A DNA stretch of 21,947 nucleotides from a virus: the IMG/VR virus record IMGVR_UViG_3300012012_000575, positions 1 through 21,947 of that record. One strand, 5' to 3'. The notes beneath the pieces were generated by a model. The model was given only the letters and a program-made list of their open reading frames with translations. It ran no database searches and was not told where the DNA came from. Position numbers and translations under genes: made by a program. Positions 1 through 8,188 of this stretch are shown here, piece by piece. Numbering within the stretch: position 1 is the stretch's first letter; the number at the start of each line of letters is the position of its first letter.

Positions 1-377
1 CTAAAATATTATTTAGTACAATTGAAAAATCTGTACCTGATAAAGATTTACAAGCTAAATTAAAAGCTGATTTACAAACACAGTTATTACAATCTAATAC
101 ACAAGAATTACAAGCTGCTGCTAAAATTATAGAAGCTGAAGCTAAAGCAGGTTGGTTTGCATCATCATGGAGACCATTACTTATGTATGTACTTATATTT
201 ATTCTAGTATGGAATTATATATTTGGTCCAATAGTTAAGTTTTTCTTTGGAGCAGCTATTACTATTGATCTTCCAGGTGACGTTTGGACTTTACTCCAAA
301 TAGGTTTAGGAGGTTATGTTGTAGGACGATCAGCTGAATCAGTTGCTAGAACTATGGCAAATAAACCTAAAGAATAA
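1..377 (+). CDS. 3TM-type phage holin, 5' end cut by window start
   Basis: The frame is open from base 3 with no stop before 375-377, so the gene begins upstream of the window. An ATG at 183 would give only 64 residues and would discard a helical segment rich in Ala, Gln and Lys that reads smoothly into the hydrophobic part, so I treat it as internal. The visible protein has an amphipathic helix, then the sequence GWFASSWRPLL, a membrane segment starting LMYVLIFILVW, a second hydrophobic stretch around FGPIVKFFFGAAITI, and a last one around LLQIGLGGYVVGRSAE. This pattern matches the GTA_holin_3TM family (holins of gene transfer agents and many marine phages). The expected role is timed permeabilisation of the inner membrane at lysis. 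The next gene starts 2 nt after the stop. Confidence 0.75.
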   Translation, partial: KILFSTIEKSVPDKDLQAKLKADLQTQLLQSNTQELQAAAKIIEAEAKAGWFASSWRPLLMYVLIFILVWNYIFGPIVKFFFGAAITIDLPGDVWTLLQIGLGGYVVGRSAESVARTMANKPKE

Positions 378-379
378 TT

Positions 380-730
380 ATGAGTAGCGAGTTTAAAGTA
401 AGTGATCAAACACAAGTATCTTTACCTATTAAAAATATAGTAGCTATTGTATCTGCTATCGTTGTAGCGGTATGGACTTATTTTGGAATTGTTGAAAGAT
501 TAAATAGAATTGAAACTAATGAAAAGTTAATGTCACAAGACTTACTTAAAAAAGCTGAACAAACTCCTAAGAACCAGGAGATGTATATGTTGATTGAGTA
601 TCAAGCTAAATCAATTGATAAACATTCTAAACAATTAGAAGAAAATGTGCACACTAAAGTTCTTATAGCTCAATTAGAAAAAAAAGTTGATAAACTAGAA
701 AAAGAATTAGATTCATTACGAGGTAAGTAA
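380..730 (+). CDS. Membrane-anchored coiled-coil protein, possible spanin-like lysis factor
   Basis: The 116-residue product has a short charged N-terminus, one membrane segment at about residues 18-38 (NIVAIVSAIVVAVWTYFGIV), then about 75 residues of polar, Lys/Glu/Leu-rich helix, including LIAQLEKKVDKLEKELDSL, typical of a coiled coil. An N-terminal anchor with an outward coiled coil is the topology of an inner-membrane spanin, and it lies directly after the holin (2-nt gap), so a lysis role is a reasonable inference. Many marine phages carry a similar small protein after the holin without assigned function, and no outer-membrane lipoprotein partner is visible here. Its stop overlaps the next start (TAATG). 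The gene is real; the function is uncertain. Confidence 0.65.
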   Translation: MSSEFKVSDQTQVSLPIKNIVAIVSAIVVAVWTYFGIVERLNRIETNEKLMSQDLLKKAEQTPKNQEMYMLIEYQAKSIDKHSKQLEENVHTKVLIAQLEKKVDKLEKELDSLRGK

Positions 731-942
731 TGGGTGAAATAATATTTGCTTTATTAATGTTTCTTAATGGAAAGTTAGAAAATTATTCTCCTAAAGCTAA
801 TCTTGCGGAATGTTTAGAACAAAAACGTAAAGTAGAACGTGATGGTACATCAAATACTTTGCGAATGGAATGTAAACAAATCGAAGCTATTGTAGAAGTA
901 GATAAGCACGGAGTTAAACGTATTAAAGAAATTAAGAATTAA
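730..942 (+). CDS. Small conserved phage protein with hydrophobic N-terminus
   Basis: The 70-residue product begins MGEIIFALLMFLNG, a short hydrophobic N-terminus that could be a signal or anchor, followed by a charged domain with two cysteines (in AECLEQ and MECKQ) and a basic C-terminus. It resembles small uncharacterised proteins common in marine cyanophages and pelagiphages. It overlaps the upstream gene by 1 nt. Its stop lies inside a TTAA that also supplies the stop of the opposing helicase gene, so the two genes converge with a 4-nt overlap. I considered an outer-membrane spanin, but there is no lipobox cysteine after the hydrophobic segment. Function unknown. Confidence 0.6.
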   Translation: MGEIIFALLMFLNGKLENYSPKANLAECLEQKRKVERDGTSNTLRMECKQIEAIVEVDKHGVKRIKEIKN

Positions 943-2414
943 GCAAATAATTGCTTCCACTTATCTCCAGTTATTTCGTCAGCTAGTTTTTTCTTATTAT
1001 TTAATACTTGAATAATTTTTTCATCTAAAGTATTAGGACACACGAAGTCTATATAAGTAACTTTATCTTTTTGACCTATTCGATGTGCTCTATCTTCAGA
1101 TTGTAGTCTTACTTCCATATCATAAGTATTATTAAAATAAATTACAGTTTTAGCATTAGTTAGTGTTATACCATAACCACCTGTTCTAGGTTGACCTACG
1201 AAAAATCTTATTTCTCCACTTTGAAAATTCTTAACTATCTCTTGTCTTTCTTCAGATTCAGTATCACCAAAGAAAGTTGCAACTTTACTAGCTCCATATA
1301 CTTTAGCTATTGAATCACGGATCAATTTAATTGAGTTTCTATAAGTAGCCCATATAATTATATTACCTTGTGTCTCTTCAATAACATCTAATAGTTCTTG
1401 TATACGAGGATTTTCACCTTCTATTACTTCTTCAGTTCCATCATCATGTTTAATATAACCACATAATATTTGTTGTAATCTTAAAATTCGTGTGATGATA
1501 AGAGGTGCTGACACTATCTTTTCACGTTCAAGCTCTACTATAGCTCTCTTTTTTAAAGTCACATACATTCGTTTTTGTTCAGGTGTCATTTCTACATGTC
1601 TTATTACTTTTACTTTAGGAGGTAAATCTAAACACTCTTCCTTAGTTACTCTAAAACTATATGGCTTTAAAATTTCTTGAAGTTCTTCTAATCTTTGATA
1701 ACCTACTACTTCATCAAAAGTATGAGTAGTTAATCTTCTTCTTCTAATTACACAAAACGTATTACGATAAGCATAAAAACTATTTTGTAATATGTATGGA
1801 TCTAAAAAATGCATTTGAGACCATAAGTCTAACGGACCTTGGGTCACTGGAGTTCCAGTTAATATTCTTCTATATTTTGCTAGTTTATATAATTTATGAC
1901 AATTTTTAGTTCTTCTTGCAGTTCTATTCTTTATATTAGAACTTTCATCTATTACAAAAAATGATTTACCTGTATTTAATAATCTATGAACGTAGTTCTT
2001 TCCTTTCTCTGTAGATAGAGCTTCTATATTAACTACAAAAAATCTTAACTTATTACTTTCTTTTAAAAACTCAACTAGATTATTTATATTAGAAATAGTT
2101 TCAGCGGGAGACCATATCTGAAGTCTTGTAAATTCTTTCACATCATCTGGCATATGAGTTTCATATTCAGAAGCTATCCAGTTACGATATACACCTTTAG
2201 GTGCTGCTATTACAACGGTGTCAATACTTCCTTTACGAAATAGATAAGCGATATTATCTATTATAACTTTAGATTTACCAGTTCCTTGTTCCATAAAAAG
2301 AGCATAACTCTCTTTATCTTTACTAATCATAAAAGCATCAAATTGATGTTTGTATGGTTTAGTTTTAAATTTGTATTCTACAAAATCTTTTTCATCAACA
2401 AATTGTACTTGCAT
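939..2414 (-). CDS. SNF2-family (SF2) DNA helicase/translocase
   Basis: The 491-residue protein has a complete SF2/SNF2 motor: Q-motif-like region YKHQFDAF (residues 21-28), Walker A EQGTGKS (42-48), motif II DESS (156-159), motif III LTGTPV, and in the second RecA lobe IIIWATYRNS, then FVGQPRTGGYGITLT and EDRAHRIGQ, the SNF2-type motif VI. Phage relatives are thought to remodel replication or recombination intermediates; ATP-driven movement on duplex DNA is known for the family, while the role here is inferred. The start is supported by AGAAAG upstream on the minus strand. It is the only clear minus-strand gene in the window, and its 3' end converges on the small gene ending at 942. Separate orientation implies separate transcriptional control from the replication operon. 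Confidence 0.9.
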   Translation of the reverse strand: MQVQFVDEKDFVEYKFKTKPYKHQFDAFMISKDKESYALFMEQGTGKSKVIIDNIAYLFRKGSIDTVVIAAPKGVYRNWIASEYETHMPDDVKEFTRLQIWSPAETISNINNLVEFLKESNKLRFFVVNIEALSTEKGKNYVHRLLNTGKSFFVIDESSNIKNRTARRTKNCHKLYKLAKYRRILTGTPVTQGPLDLWSQMHFLDPYILQNSFYAYRNTFCVIRRRRLTTHTFDEVVGYQRLEELQEILKPYSFRVTKEECLDLPPKVKVIRHVEMTPEQKRMYVTLKKRAIVELEREKIVSAPLIITRILRLQQILCGYIKHDDGTEEVIEGENPRIQELLDVIEETQGNIIIWATYRNSIKLIRDSIAKVYGASKVATFFGDTESEERQEIVKNFQSGEIRFFVGQPRTGGYGITLTNAKTVIYFNNTYDMEVRLQSEDRAHRIGQKDKVTYIDFVCPNTLDEKIIQVLNNKKKLADEITGDKWKQLFA

Positions 2415-2498
2415 ATAAAACTTTCTGTTTTCTAATTTAATTTTTTAAAATATAAACTTTTTAAGTATAAAGTAAATCAAAAAAAGAAAGGAAAAGAA
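2415..2498. promoter_or_regulatory. Divergent intergenic region, likely holding promoters for both directions
   Basis: This 84-bp, almost pure A/T spacer separates the starts of the minus-strand helicase and the rightward operon, and it is one of the few non-coding gaps in the window. Rightward, TATAAA at 2466-2471 could be a -10 element, with only a poor T-rich -35 candidate 19 bp upstream. Leftward, TTGATT followed about 18-20 bp later by TTTATATT is a weak candidate. A strong ribosome-binding site (GAAAGGA) precedes the ATG at 2499. The position makes promoters likely; the exact elements are guesses because AT-rich DNA gives many chance matches. Confidence 0.45.
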
Positions 2499-2840
2499 AT
2501 GGCGAAAGTGTTTATAGTGCAAGAAAATCCAAATGTAAATGTTCTTGCAGCCGGTAGGTATGGCGAATTAATTGCTTTACTAAGACCGTATAAGCAAATA
2601 ACTTTTTCATCTGATCCTGTTGTACGTTTAATGAAACAGAAATTAAAAGATTTTAATGATTCTGATTTTTTACTCGCAATGGGAGATCCTGTAGCTATTG
2701 CAATTGCATCAATAGTTGCCTCTGATATAAATAATGGTAGACTAAAAATACTCAAATGGGATAGAGAGCATAGAGCTTACTATCCAGTTGAGATAGATAT
2801 TTATAATAACAGAAAGGAGAATGAAGACTATGTCGGATAA
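2499..2840 (+). CDS. Conserved phage protein of unknown function, first gene of the replication operon
   Basis: The 113-residue soluble protein begins MAKVFIVQENPNVNVLAAGRY and contains LLAMGDPVAIAIASIVASDIN followed by LKILKWDREHRAYYPVEIDI. I recognise this arrangement from marine podo- and siphoviruses, where homologues sit at the start of the DNA-metabolism block and are annotated only as hypothetical. There is no catalytic motif that I can name and no membrane segment; the Gly-Asp-Pro plus small-residue helix may be structural. A good ribosome-binding site, AAAGGA, lies 7-12 nt before the ATG. Its 3' end overlaps the next gene's start, and it heads a run of rightward genes reaching the end of the window, so it is probably early-expressed. 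Function unknown. Confidence 0.7.
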   Translation: MAKVFIVQENPNVNVLAAGRYGELIALLRPYKQITFSSDPVVRLMKQKLKDFNDSDFLLAMGDPVAIAIASIVASDINNGRLKILKWDREHRAYYPVEIDIYNNRKENEDYVG

Positions 2841-3411
2841 ATGGATATTTGACGCCGTAGAAAAGCATAAGAAAAAGAAAACTTTACCAAAAGGAGGACT
2901 AGAAATAGTTACTGCTATTGGTAATAAATTAATAGAAAAAAAGAAAGTTCTTGAAAAAGAAGAAGAAAGATTAAAAGTCTTAAAATCTGAAATTCGAGAA
3001 ATAGAAGAAAAAGAATTACCTGATGCTATGGCATCGTGTAATAATATGACTAGATTTGATCTTGCAGATGGAAGTCAAATTGTAGTTAAAGACGAACTAT
3101 TTTGTTCTATACCAGATGATAAAAGAGCAGGTGCTCTTAAATGGTTAGAAGAAAATGGTCATGCTGAACTAATTAAACATGATGTTAAAGTTAGTTTTGC
3201 AAAAGGAGAGTACGATGAGGCTGATAAACTTATAGGACTTCTTAATAAGAATTTTAAGAATATCCCGTATGAAGAAAAGTCGACCGTGCATCCTGGTACA
3301 TTAAAAGCTTTTGCTAAAGAAAGATATTCTTTAGGTGAAACATTACCTGAACAATATTTTAGTGTATACGAAGCCAGTATAGCAAAAGTAAAACTCGGAA
3401 AGGAGAAATAA
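2830..3411 (+). CDS. Conserved phage protein with N-terminal coiled coil, unknown function
   Basis: From the ATG at 2830 the product has 193 residues. An ATG at 2821 is in frame, but the strong AAGGAG at 2814-2819 lies only 1 nt from it and 10 nt from 2830, so I prefer 2830. The N-terminal third is a charged coiled coil (IEKKKVLEKEEERLKVLKSE), followed by a compact mixed domain including DLADGSQIVVKDE and GALKWLEENGHAELIKHDV, and a C-terminal segment HPGTLKAFAKERYSLGETLP. Similar proteins occur next to ssDNA-binding-like proteins in marine phages, so a DNA-transaction role is plausible but unproven. The next gene starts 3 nt after its stop, in the same operon. Confidence 0.65.
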   Translation: MSDKWIFDAVEKHKKKKTLPKGGLEIVTAIGNKLIEKKKVLEKEEERLKVLKSEIREIEEKELPDAMASCNNMTRFDLADGSQIVVKDELFCSIPDDKRAGALKWLEENGHAELIKHDVKVSFAKGEYDEADKLIGLLNKNFKNIPYEEKSTVHPGTLKAFAKERYSLGETLPEQYFSVYEASIAKVKLGKEK

Positions 3412-3414
3412 TAA

Positions 3415-4215
3415 ATGGCTGAAGTAAAACAAGTAGTAAAGAAACCAGCAAGTAATGGATCTCTAGTAGGTAACATTAATGCTGATTTAATTCTGAAAAA
3501 TGCCGGTAAAGGATTACAGAATGTCACTAACGATGATATTACAATTCCTAGACTAGCTATAGTTCAGTCAGGTTCACCTCAAAGAAAGAAAAAAGATGAA
3601 AAGTATATTGAGGGAGCTGAAGAAGGTATGATTTTTAATACTGTTACTAATACTGTATATGGTAATACTATTGAAGTTATTCCTTGTGGATATAGAAAAA
3701 CCTATGTAGAGTGGGTACCTAGAGAAGATGGTGGCGGATTAGTAGCAGTTCATGATATGAAACCTGCTAATACTAAAACTGATCCTAAAACTAGAAAATC
3801 TTTATTAGGTAAAAATCAAATAGTTGATACTGCGGAACATTTTGTGCTTCTTCAAAAAGAAGATGGTACATATGAACCTGCTGTATTAAATATGACTTCT
3901 AGTAATCTTTCAGTTTCAAGAAAGTGGAATACACTTCTTAAAATGAAAAAGATTAATGTTAAAGGTCAAACTATTGATCCACCTAGTTTTCTATATAAAT
4001 TTAATCTTTCTACTGTTCAAGCTGAGAATGACTTGGGTAGTTGGTTTAAATATAAAATAGAAGAAATAGGTCAAATTGATAGTAAAGATGTATTTAGTCA
4101 AGCTGAAGGTCTAGCTGAATCAGTGGACAAAGGCAAAGTTAAAGCATCTGAACCTGTAGAAGTTGATCAACCTGTAACTGATGATTCTGACGATAACGAA
4201 GAAGCACCTTTTTAA
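3415..4215 (+). CDS. Probable single-stranded DNA-binding protein with acidic C-terminal tail
   Basis: The 266-residue protein has a flexible Lys-rich N-terminus, a central domain containing NDDITIPRLAIVQSGSP, FNTVTNTVYGNTIEVIPCGY and KTYVEWVPREDGGG, and an unstructured C-terminus ending DDSDDNEEAPF. An acidic tail closing on an aromatic residue is characteristic of phage and bacterial ssDNA-binding proteins (T7 gp2.5, SSB), where it recruits replication partners. The gene lies directly before the primase (3-nt gap), which supports the assignment. The central domain belongs to a phage family usually annotated as hypothetical, so the SSB call rests on the tail and context, not on a recognised OB-fold signature. 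A ribosome-binding site, AAAGGAG, sits just inside the upstream gene's 3' end. Confidence 0.5.
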   Translation: MAEVKQVVKKPASNGSLVGNINADLILKNAGKGLQNVTNDDITIPRLAIVQSGSPQRKKKDEKYIEGAEEGMIFNTVTNTVYGNTIEVIPCGYRKTYVEWVPREDGGGLVAVHDMKPANTKTDPKTRKSLLGKNQIVDTAEHFVLLQKEDGTYEPAVLNMTSSNLSVSRKWNTLLKMKKINVKGQTIDPPSFLYKFNLSTVQAENDLGSWFKYKIEEIGQIDSKDVFSQAEGLAESVDKGKVKASEPVEVDQPVTDDSDDNEEAPF

Positions 4216-4218
4216 GCT

Positions 4219-5727
4219 ATGTTGTCTGACGATTTCTTTAATGTATTTCCAGGTCTAACTCGTGCTTATGGTAAATTTACCATTACTCAAACTAAAGGAG
4301 TTAAGCTTGACGGATTTGGAAATACTATTAGAGAACCTTATACAAAAGATTTATGGAAATTACACCTAGAAGGTAAAATAGGTCTAGGTGTAGTTCCAAT
4401 AAATGAAGAAAGTAAGTGTAAATGGGCATGTCTTGATGTAGATGATTATGCCGGTGTAGATTTAGAAAAAATTTCAAAGTCATTTGTTAAAAAGAATTTA
4501 ATTATATGTCGTTCTAAAAGTGGAGGAGGGCATATTTTTTTATTTTCTAAAAACTTTATTCCAGCAACTCATATGATTAAAAAATTAAAAGAGATTGCTA
4601 AAGCATTTGGATTCAATAAATATGATTTAAGACCATTACAAGATAAAATATTAACTAAAGAAGATGTAGGTAATTGGCTTAACATGCCATACTTTGGAGG
4701 AGTTGAAACTGAACGTTATGCTTTATATGATGGTAAAGTATTATCACCAGAAAATTTTATTAAATGGGTTCACAAATTTTCAGTAGAGAGTTTAGATGAA
4801 ATTGATTTAAGTTTTATAAAAAAATTAGATAATTCTGAAGATAAACTTCCAGGAGGACCTCCTTGTTTACAACATCTATTAGCTTCAGGTGGAATTAGTG
4901 AGGGTGGAAGAAATAATGGATTATTTAATTTAGGAGTTTATTTAAGAAAAAAAGATCCAGAGAATTGGGAAGAAGAATTAGAAGATTATAATGAAAAATA
5001 TTTAATACCTCCTCTTAAACCTAGAGAATTTACTAATACATTAGAGAGTTTAAAAACTAAAAATTATAATTATAGATGTAGTGAATCACCTATTAACTCT
5101 GTATGTAATAGACCTAAGTGTATTACATGTAAATTTGGAATTAATGATAATGGAGAAATGCCATCACTTAATGGAATAACTAAAATATTAACAGATCCTC
5201 CTACTTACTATTTAACTTTAAACGAAAAAAGAATTGGTCCATTAGAAAGTAATCATATCTACAGTTTTTTAGATTTTAAAAAAGTAGTATTTGAAAATAT
5301 TAATATGTTACTTCCTAAAATTAATGAAAAGTTATGGGTAGAAACTATTAACGATTTAATGCAAAGATTAGAAGAAGTAGATGCTCCAGCTGATTCAAGT
5401 AATAAAGGTAGATTATATGAATTACTAGAAAGATTTTGTACTGGATCAAGTTCATCTACTGAACCTGAAGATTTACTTAGAGGTAAAGCTATTATATTAG
5501 AAATAAATACAGAGTTTAGAATTAATGATTTTATGGAATTTTTAGATAGACATAGATTTAAAGAATTTAAATTACATGAAATAACTGCTTATTTAAAAAA
5601 TTTAGGAGCTAATCATATAGGTAGAAAGATTAAAGGAAAGTTTGTAAACGTATGGTCTATTAAAAATTTTCAAACTCAAACTGAAGAATTTAAACAACCA
5701 AATATAGAAAAGGAAGCATATGAATAA
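4219..5727 (+). CDS. AEP/PrimPol-family DNA primase with 4-Cys zinc-binding region
   Basis: The 502-residue protein carries archaeo-eukaryotic primase motifs: KWACLDVDDY with metal-binding Asp73 and Asp75, SKSGGGHIFLF (residues 100-110) as the motif II glycine/histidine segment, and GNWLNMPYFGG (151-161), typical of the phage and TOTE-type primase-polymerases. Residues Cys287, Cys296, Cys301 and Cys304 form a likely zinc site ending CKFGI. The C-terminal 170 residues look like a helical accessory region; I see no helicase motif, so helicase activity must come from another protein. The family synthesises primers and may extend DNA. There is no clear ribosome-binding site; the ATG is 3 nt after the SSB-like stop, suggesting translational coupling. 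The last 8 nt overlap the small downstream gene. Confidence 0.8.
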   Translation: MLSDDFFNVFPGLTRAYGKFTITQTKGVKLDGFGNTIREPYTKDLWKLHLEGKIGLGVVPINEESKCKWACLDVDDYAGVDLEKISKSFVKKNLIICRSKSGGGHIFLFSKNFIPATHMIKKLKEIAKAFGFNKYDLRPLQDKILTKEDVGNWLNMPYFGGVETERYALYDGKVLSPENFIKWVHKFSVESLDEIDLSFIKKLDNSEDKLPGGPPCLQHLLASGGISEGGRNNGLFNLGVYLRKKDPENWEEELEDYNEKYLIPPLKPREFTNTLESLKTKNYNYRCSESPINSVCNRPKCITCKFGINDNGEMPSLNGITKILTDPPTYYLTLNEKRIGPLESNHIYSFLDFKKVVFENINMLLPKINEKLWVETINDLMQRLEEVDAPADSSNKGRLYELLERFCTGSSSSTEPEDLLRGKAIILEINTEFRINDFMEFLDRHRFKEFKLHEITAYLKNLGANHIGRKIKGKFVNVWSIKNFQTQTEEFKQPNIEKEAYE

Positions 5728-5893
5728 ACAACAAGCTATAAATATATTACTTGATTATGCTAATAAAAAGGAAGTAAATAACGATGCTTTAACTTCTGCA
5801 ATTTTATTTTTAGAAAATGATAGAGATAAAAATAAAATAGATAATCAAGTTCAAGTAAAAGGGGTTGAATTATCTCTAAGAAAGGGATCATGA
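5720..5893 (+). CDS. Small 57-residue protein between primase and exonuclease
   Basis: The ORF begins MNKQQAINILLDYANKKEV and ends KGVELSLRKGS. The ATG overlaps the primase 3' end by 8 nt and is preceded by AAGGA at good spacing; the stop TGA overlaps the exonuclease ATG (ATGA). This fully fills what would otherwise be a 160-bp gap, which is strong evidence that it is translated. The protein is soluble, helical and charged, with no motif that I recognise. Its fixed place between replication genes suggests a small accessory factor, but the function is unknown. Confidence 0.7.
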   Translation: MNKQQAINILLDYANKKEVNNDALTSAILFLENDRDKNKIDNQVQVKGVELSLRKGS

Positions 5894-6687
5894 TTCTTTT
5901 CTTTGATACAGAAACTAATGGACTTTGGCGTAGAGATTTAAAATCAGATCATCCAGAACAACCTCATCTTGTTAGTTTAGCAGCTCAACTTTGTGATAAT
6001 AAAGAAAAGGTAGTATCTCAAATATCTTTTAGAATACAACCTAGTCATATACCATTTGATATTCCTAAAGAAGCATCTGATATACATGGAATAACTACAG
6101 AGGAAGCTGAAAGTACAGGCATACCAACAAAGTTAGCTTTAGAAGTTTTTTCAGAACTATTAGGTCGAGCTGATACTTTAGTAGCTCATAATACAGCTTT
6201 TGATTTACAAATAATAGAAAGAGCATTTAATGTGTTTCATATGAAATTTAAAAAGCCAGATAATATTTTTTGTACAATGATGATGGCAAAAGATCAAATG
6301 AAACTACAAGGTAAATATAAAGATTATAAATTTCCTAAATTACAAGAATGCCATGAGTTCTTTTTTAGTGTAGGTTATCATGATTGGCATGATGCTTTAA
6401 CTGACGTGAACGTATGTCGTATGATTTACTTTCATATGATGAATTTAAAAATAGAGAACGTATCTCCTAGAGAAATACCAAATGAACTTTTAAAAAAAAT
6501 TGAAGGAGAGAAATATAAAAATCTAACTAGTTTTTTAAAGAGTATGGATACAACTAAATTAAATACTTGGGAACTAGAATTTTGTAATAGTGTAATTGAA
6601 AAATTAAATAAATCTGAAGAACATATTTTATTATCTAATAAGCAACATCAAGTATTAGTTAATATTCATAAAAAACATGGACAATAA
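5890..6687 (+). CDS. DnaQ-like DEDDh 3'-5' exonuclease
   Basis: The 265-residue protein shows all exonuclease motifs: Exo I FFDTETNG (Asp6, Glu8), Exo II AHNTAFD (Asp105) and Exo III HDALTDV (His167, Asp168, Asp172), giving the DEDDh arrangement of the epsilon subunit of DNA polymerase III. The domain occupies residues 1-185; the C-terminal 80 residues are Lys-rich and helical, of unknown role. The expected activity is removal of 3' nucleotides from DNA (or RNA), in proofreading, end-processing or degradation of host nucleic acid. PolA at 12506 has its own proofreading domain, so this enzyme is likely to serve another step. It begins within the ATGA overlap and overlaps the helicase start by 11 nt. 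Confidence 0.85.
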   Translation: MILFFDTETNGLWRRDLKSDHPEQPHLVSLAAQLCDNKEKVVSQISFRIQPSHIPFDIPKEASDIHGITTEEAESTGIPTKLALEVFSELLGRADTLVAHNTAFDLQIIERAFNVFHMKFKKPDNIFCTMMMAKDQMKLQGKYKDYKFPKLQECHEFFFSVGYHDWHDALTDVNVCRMIYFHMMNLKIENVSPREIPNELLKKIEGEKYKNLTSFLKSMDTTKLNTWELEFCNSVIEKLNKSEEHILLSNKQHQVLVNIHKKHGQ

Positions 6688-8188
6688 AACTTTAAAGATA
6701 TTTGGAAGTCCTGGAACTGGTAAGACAACAGAACTATTAAAAATATTAGAAGAAAAAATAGCAGAAGGATATAAAGCAAATAGAATTGGATTTTTTTCTT
6801 TTACACGCAGAGCTATTAAAGAAGCAAGATCAAGAGTTATTAAAAAATTTAAATTATCAGAAGATGATTTAGAATATTTTAGAACTATACATAGTCTATG
6901 TTATAGAGCTTTAAATATTAATAGTGGTCAAGTATTTAAAGGAGAACGTATAAAAGAATTTAGTGAATTAGTAAGAGTAGAAATGACTGGAGTATCAGAA
7001 GAAGATAACTCAGGACTTATTATTGGAAGTAAAAAAGGTGATTTATTATTATTCTGTGACGAGGTAGCTAGATCAAGTGAAAGAGATTTAAAATCAGTAT
7101 GGAAAGAATTAGAGTGTGAACACTCTTGGGAAGAGCAAGACTATTTTAGTAAATCATATTCTAATTTTAAAAAAACTAAAAATCTTCTTGACTTTACAGA
7201 TATGTTAGATGTATTTTTAGAACAAGAGTATGTACCTGATTTAGATATAGTATTTGTAGATGAAGCACAAGACTTAACTATTAAACAATGGAAAGTAATA
7301 GAAAAATTAACTAAGAATTGTAAATTGAGATATATAGCAGGTGACGATGATCAAGCTATTTATAAATGGTCAGGCGCTGACGTAACTAATTTTTTAAATA
7401 TAAAAGGTGAAGTTAAAGTTCTTCCTAAAAGTCATAGACTTCCTAAAGTAATTCATAAACTAGCTTGTAATATTACTAATAGAATTTCATTTAGACAATC
7501 TAAAGAATGGACTTCTAAAGATGAAGAAGGAAGTATAACTGAAATATCTTCTATAGAAGAAGTGGATATGACTTCAGGAGAATGGTTAGTATTAGCAAGA
7601 TCAGGATATCAATTACATAGAGCTGAATCTTATTGTAAACGTATGGGTTGGTTTTATGAAAGAGGATATCAAGAATTTAAAGCTAATAAATTTGTCGTAG
7701 CCATTAGATCATGGATCAAATTAAATAAAGGAGAAACTATTTCTTTTGAAGAACTTCAAAAACTATATTCTTGTTTAAGAAGTAACGTAGGAATTAAACG
7801 TGGATTTAAATCATTAAAAGATGTAGATACAAATTTAGAATTTAATTTAGAGTATTTAAAAGAAAATTGTGGATTACTTGCAAATGGAGATTGGAGAGAA
7901 ATAATTCATGGACTTGATCCTGAAGATATGTTAATGTTTGAATCTTTAGTTAAATCTGGAGATATATTTAAAAATAAAGCAAGGATTAGATTATCTACTA
8001 TACACGCTATTAAAGGTGGTGAAAGTGATAATGTTATTGTAATTAGTGATATATCTTATAAAACTTGGAAAAGATTAAATGTAGAACCCGATGATGAACA
8101 TAGAGTATTTTATGTTGCAGTAACTAGAGCTAAAAAGAATTTGTTCATTCTACAGCCTGAAACGAAGTATAGTTATACAATACATTAA
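6677..8188 (+). CDS. UvrD/Rep-like SF1 DNA helicase
   Basis: The 503-residue protein has a nearly complete set of SF1 helicase motifs: Walker A GSPGTGKTT (residues 10-18), motif Ia FFSFTRRAIKEA, motif II FVDEAQD (193-199), motif III GDDDQAIYKWSGAD, motif IV region EWLVLARSG, motif V STIHAIKGGESDNV and motif VI FYVAVTRAKKNLFIL. The family unwinds DNA 3'-5' using ATP and works in replication restart and repair. It is shorter than bacterial UvrD (about 720 residues), lacking large insertions, which is common for phage versions. With no DnaB-type helicase in the window, it could be the replicative or restart helicase; that is inference. It overlaps the exonuclease start-side by 11 nt and the methyltransferase by TAATG. 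Confidence 0.9.
   Translation: MDNKTLKIFGSPGTGKTTELLKILEEKIAEGYKANRIGFFSFTRRAIKEARSRVIKKFKLSEDDLEYFRTIHSLCYRALNINSGQVFKGERIKEFSELVRVEMTGVSEEDNSGLIIGSKKGDLLLFCDEVARSSERDLKSVWKELECEHSWEEQDYFSKSYSNFKKTKNLLDFTDMLDVFLEQEYVPDLDIVFVDEAQDLTIKQWKVIEKLTKNCKLRYIAGDDDQAIYKWSGADVTNFLNIKGEVKVLPKSHRLPKVIHKLACNITNRISFRQSKEWTSKDEEGSITEISSIEEVDMTSGEWLVLARSGYQLHRAESYCKRMGWFYERGYQEFKANKFVVAIRSWIKLNKGETISFEELQKLYSCLRSNVGIKRGFKSLKDVDTNLEFNLEYLKENCGLLANGDWREIIHGLDPEDMLMFESLVKSGDIFKNKARIRLSTIHAIKGGESDNVIVISDISYKTWKRLNVEPDDEHRVFYVAVTRAKKNLFILQPETKYSYTIH

Noticed and set aside
183-377. Holin starting at the ATG at 183 as a complete 64-residue gene
   Set aside because: The frame is open to the window edge and the upstream residues, ending GWFASSWRPLL, belong to the same holin family; the ATG is internal.
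730-942. Outer-membrane spanin lipoprotein
   Set aside because: No lipobox cysteine after the hydrophobic N-terminus.
1492-1680. Rightward open frame inside the SNF2 helicase
   Set aside because: It lies wholly within a well-supported minus-strand gene and has no family features or ribosome-binding site.
2477-2755. Leftward open frame opposite the conserved protein at 2499
   Set aside because: Antisense shadow of a recognised gene, with low-complexity Ser/Phe/Ile-rich translation.
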